Made by a program: the position numbers and the translations under genes
Assembly (NCBI GenBank): GCA_903909415.1
Contig: CAIVVS010000181.1
Coordinates: forward strand, 1-6,551
Length of the DNA stretch: 6,551 bases
Direction: 5' to 3'
Origin: an uncultured Pseudomonadota bacterium
GTDB taxonomy: Bacteria; Pseudomonadota; Gammaproteobacteria; Burkholderiales; SG8-39
Shown here: positions 5,561 through 6,551 of the stretch, one piece after another
Position numbering within the stretch: the stretch's first letter is position 1
Layout of the letters: every line of letters begins with the position of its first letter
Notes under the pieces: model-generated
What the model was told of the DNA's origin: nothing
Seen by the model: only the letters and a program-made list of their open reading frames with translations
Databases searched by the model: none

Positions 5561-6517
5561 ATGAACAAGTGGCTGATTTTATTGGGTATTTTTGCATCCC
5601 AGGCGGCATGGGGCCAGGCCTATCCGAACAAGGTGGTGCGCCTGGTCAACCCGTATGCGGCAGGCGGGCCCACCGAAGCCGTGGCGCGTGAACTCGCCAA
5701 CGGGCTGTCGCAGGAGTTCGGCCAGCAGGTGATCGTGGATTCGCGCCCCGGCGGCGGCACGGTGATCGGCGCCGACATGGTCGCCAAGAGCGTGCCCGAC
5801 GGCTACACGCTGCTCGCCGCGACGGTGGCGCCGCTGATCGTGCAGCCGGCAATCAACAACACGCTGCCCTACAACGCCGCGCGCGACTTCATCCCTGTCG
5901 GCCTGTACGCCACCATCCCCAACCTGATCGCGGTCTTTCCGGGCACGCCGGTCAAGTCGCTCAAGGAGCTGATCGACTACGCGCGCGCCAACCCCGGCAA
6001 GCTGAACTACGCCTCGGCCGGCACCGGCTCCGGCCCGCACCTGGGCGGCGAACTGTTCAAGGCCATGACCGGCACCCAGATCACGCACGTGCCCTACAAG
6101 GGCGCTGCGCCCGCGGTGGTGGACGTGATCGCGGGACAGGTCGAGGTGTCCTTCGTCAACATCACGCCGCAGGTCCAGCACGTGAAGGCGGGCAAGCTGC
6201 GCGCGCTGGCCATCGCCGGCGAGCGCCGCTCGGCGCTGCTGCCCGACGTCCCCACCGCCACCGAGGCCGGCGTGCCCGGCTACATCGCCGAGTCGTGGAA
6301 CGGCGTGGTCGCGCCCTCGGCGACCCCGCGCGCGGTGATCGACACCCTGTCGAACATGATGAAGAAGGTGATGGCCAAGCCCGAGGTCCGGGCCAAGATG
6401 CTGGCCATGGGGGCCGAGGTCACGCCCATGGGGCCGGAGGAGTTCGCCGCCTACCTGAAGGCCGACGAAGTGCGCCTGCTGCCCATCATCAGGAAGCTGG
6501 ACATGAAACTGAACTGA
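5561..6517 (+). CDS. Bug/TctC-family periplasmic solute-binding protein
   Basis: This is a 318-residue secreted binding protein of the Bug family (tripartite tricarboxylate transporter receptor, TctC type), whose members capture organic acids or related small molecules in the periplasm. A Sec signal peptide covers about residues 1-20 (MNKWLILLGIFASQAAWGQA), cut after G18 or A20. Family motifs follow: YPNKVVRLVNPYAAGGPTE (21-39), VDSRPGGGTVIGADMVAKSVPDGYTLL (59-85), NYASAGTGSGPHLGGELFK (149-167), HVPYKGAAPAVVDVIAGQV (176-194) and LPDVPTATEAGVPGY (227-241). The length is typical and the gene is intact. The substrate cannot be read from sequence. No TctA/TctB membrane partner is in the window, as is usual for the many orphan Bug genes of Burkholderiales. 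Its first codons (aacaagtggctgattttattg) are richer in A/T than the rest, common at highly translated starts. Confidence 0.95.
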   Translation: MNKWLILLGIFASQAAWGQAYPNKVVRLVNPYAAGGPTEAVARELANGLSQEFGQQVIVDSRPGGGTVIGADMVAKSVPDGYTLLAATVAPLIVQPAINNTLPYNAARDFIPVGLYATIPNLIAVFPGTPVKSLKELIDYARANPGKLNYASAGTGSGPHLGGELFKAMTGTQITHVPYKGAAPAVVDVIAGQVEVSFVNITPQVQHVKAGKLRALAIAGERRSALLPDVPTATEAGVPGYIAESWNGVVAPSATPRAVIDTLSNMMKKVMAKPEVRAKMLAMGAEVTPMGPEEFAAYLKADEVRLLPIIRKLDMKLN

Positions 6518-6540
6518 GGGCTGGACGGAAGGCGCCGCAC

Positions 6541-6551
6541 ATGACGAGGGC
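6541..6551 (+). CDS. possible start of a further gene, cut by the window end
   Basis: An ATG at 6541 (MTR...) follows GGAAGG at 6527-6532 with 8-base spacing, 23 bases after the Bug stop codon. This is the layout of a next operon gene, but only three complete codons are visible and the product cannot be named. Confidence 0.4.

Overview
The window is GC-rich and shows the codon use (G or C at third positions) and gene content of a betaproteobacterium, most likely Burkholderiales. The main clue is a Bug/TctC-type periplasmic solute-binding protein, a family strongly expanded in Bordetella, Achromobacter, Variovorax, Cupriavidus and relatives. A Kup potassium transporter and an MOFRL-type glycerate kinase fit the same group. 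Species cannot be decided from the sequence alone. No rRNA, tRNA, insertion sequence, phage gene or CRISPR array is visible.

Layout. On the left, a 40-residue one-helix membrane protein (minus strand, 8-130) and a 150-residue protein with about four hydrophobic helices (plus strand, 571-1023) diverge from a 440-base gene-free stretch. That stretch has an AT-rich island and two hairpins. The second protein converges with kup (minus strand, stop at 1112), and the short gap between them holds GC-rich inverted and direct repeats.

The minus-strand block reads, in transcription order, glycerate kinase (4748 to 3468), a DUF4286-like alpha/beta-barrel protein (3466 to 3101) and kup (3010 to 1112). 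The first two are almost certainly translationally coupled: stop and start are one base apart, and the Shine-Dalgarno lies inside the kinase gene. Kup is 90 bases further on and has its own -10-like element.

The plus-strand block diverges from the kinase over only 72 bases. It holds a flavin-reductase-like split-barrel protein (4821-5447), then a Bug solute-binding protein (5561-6517), then what looks like the start of another gene at 6541. The 72-base divergent gap contains a 15-base inverted repeat with LysR-type (T-N11-A) geometry. The 113-base gap before the Bug gene contains two perfect tandem 23-base units plus a partial third; each is a hairpin, and neighbouring arms can also pair in an alternative register.

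How the genes may work together: the kinase (glycerate to 2-phosphoglycerate) and the Bug protein (capture of an organic acid in the periplasm) would suit hydroxy-acid or dicarboxylate catabolism, with the flavin reductase as a possible redox accessory. This is inference from adjacency. No TctA/TctB membrane partner or LysR regulator lies in the window. Most of the content is ordinary metabolism and transport. I see no convincing new multi-gene system; the most unusual element is the tandem-hairpin leader of the Bug gene.
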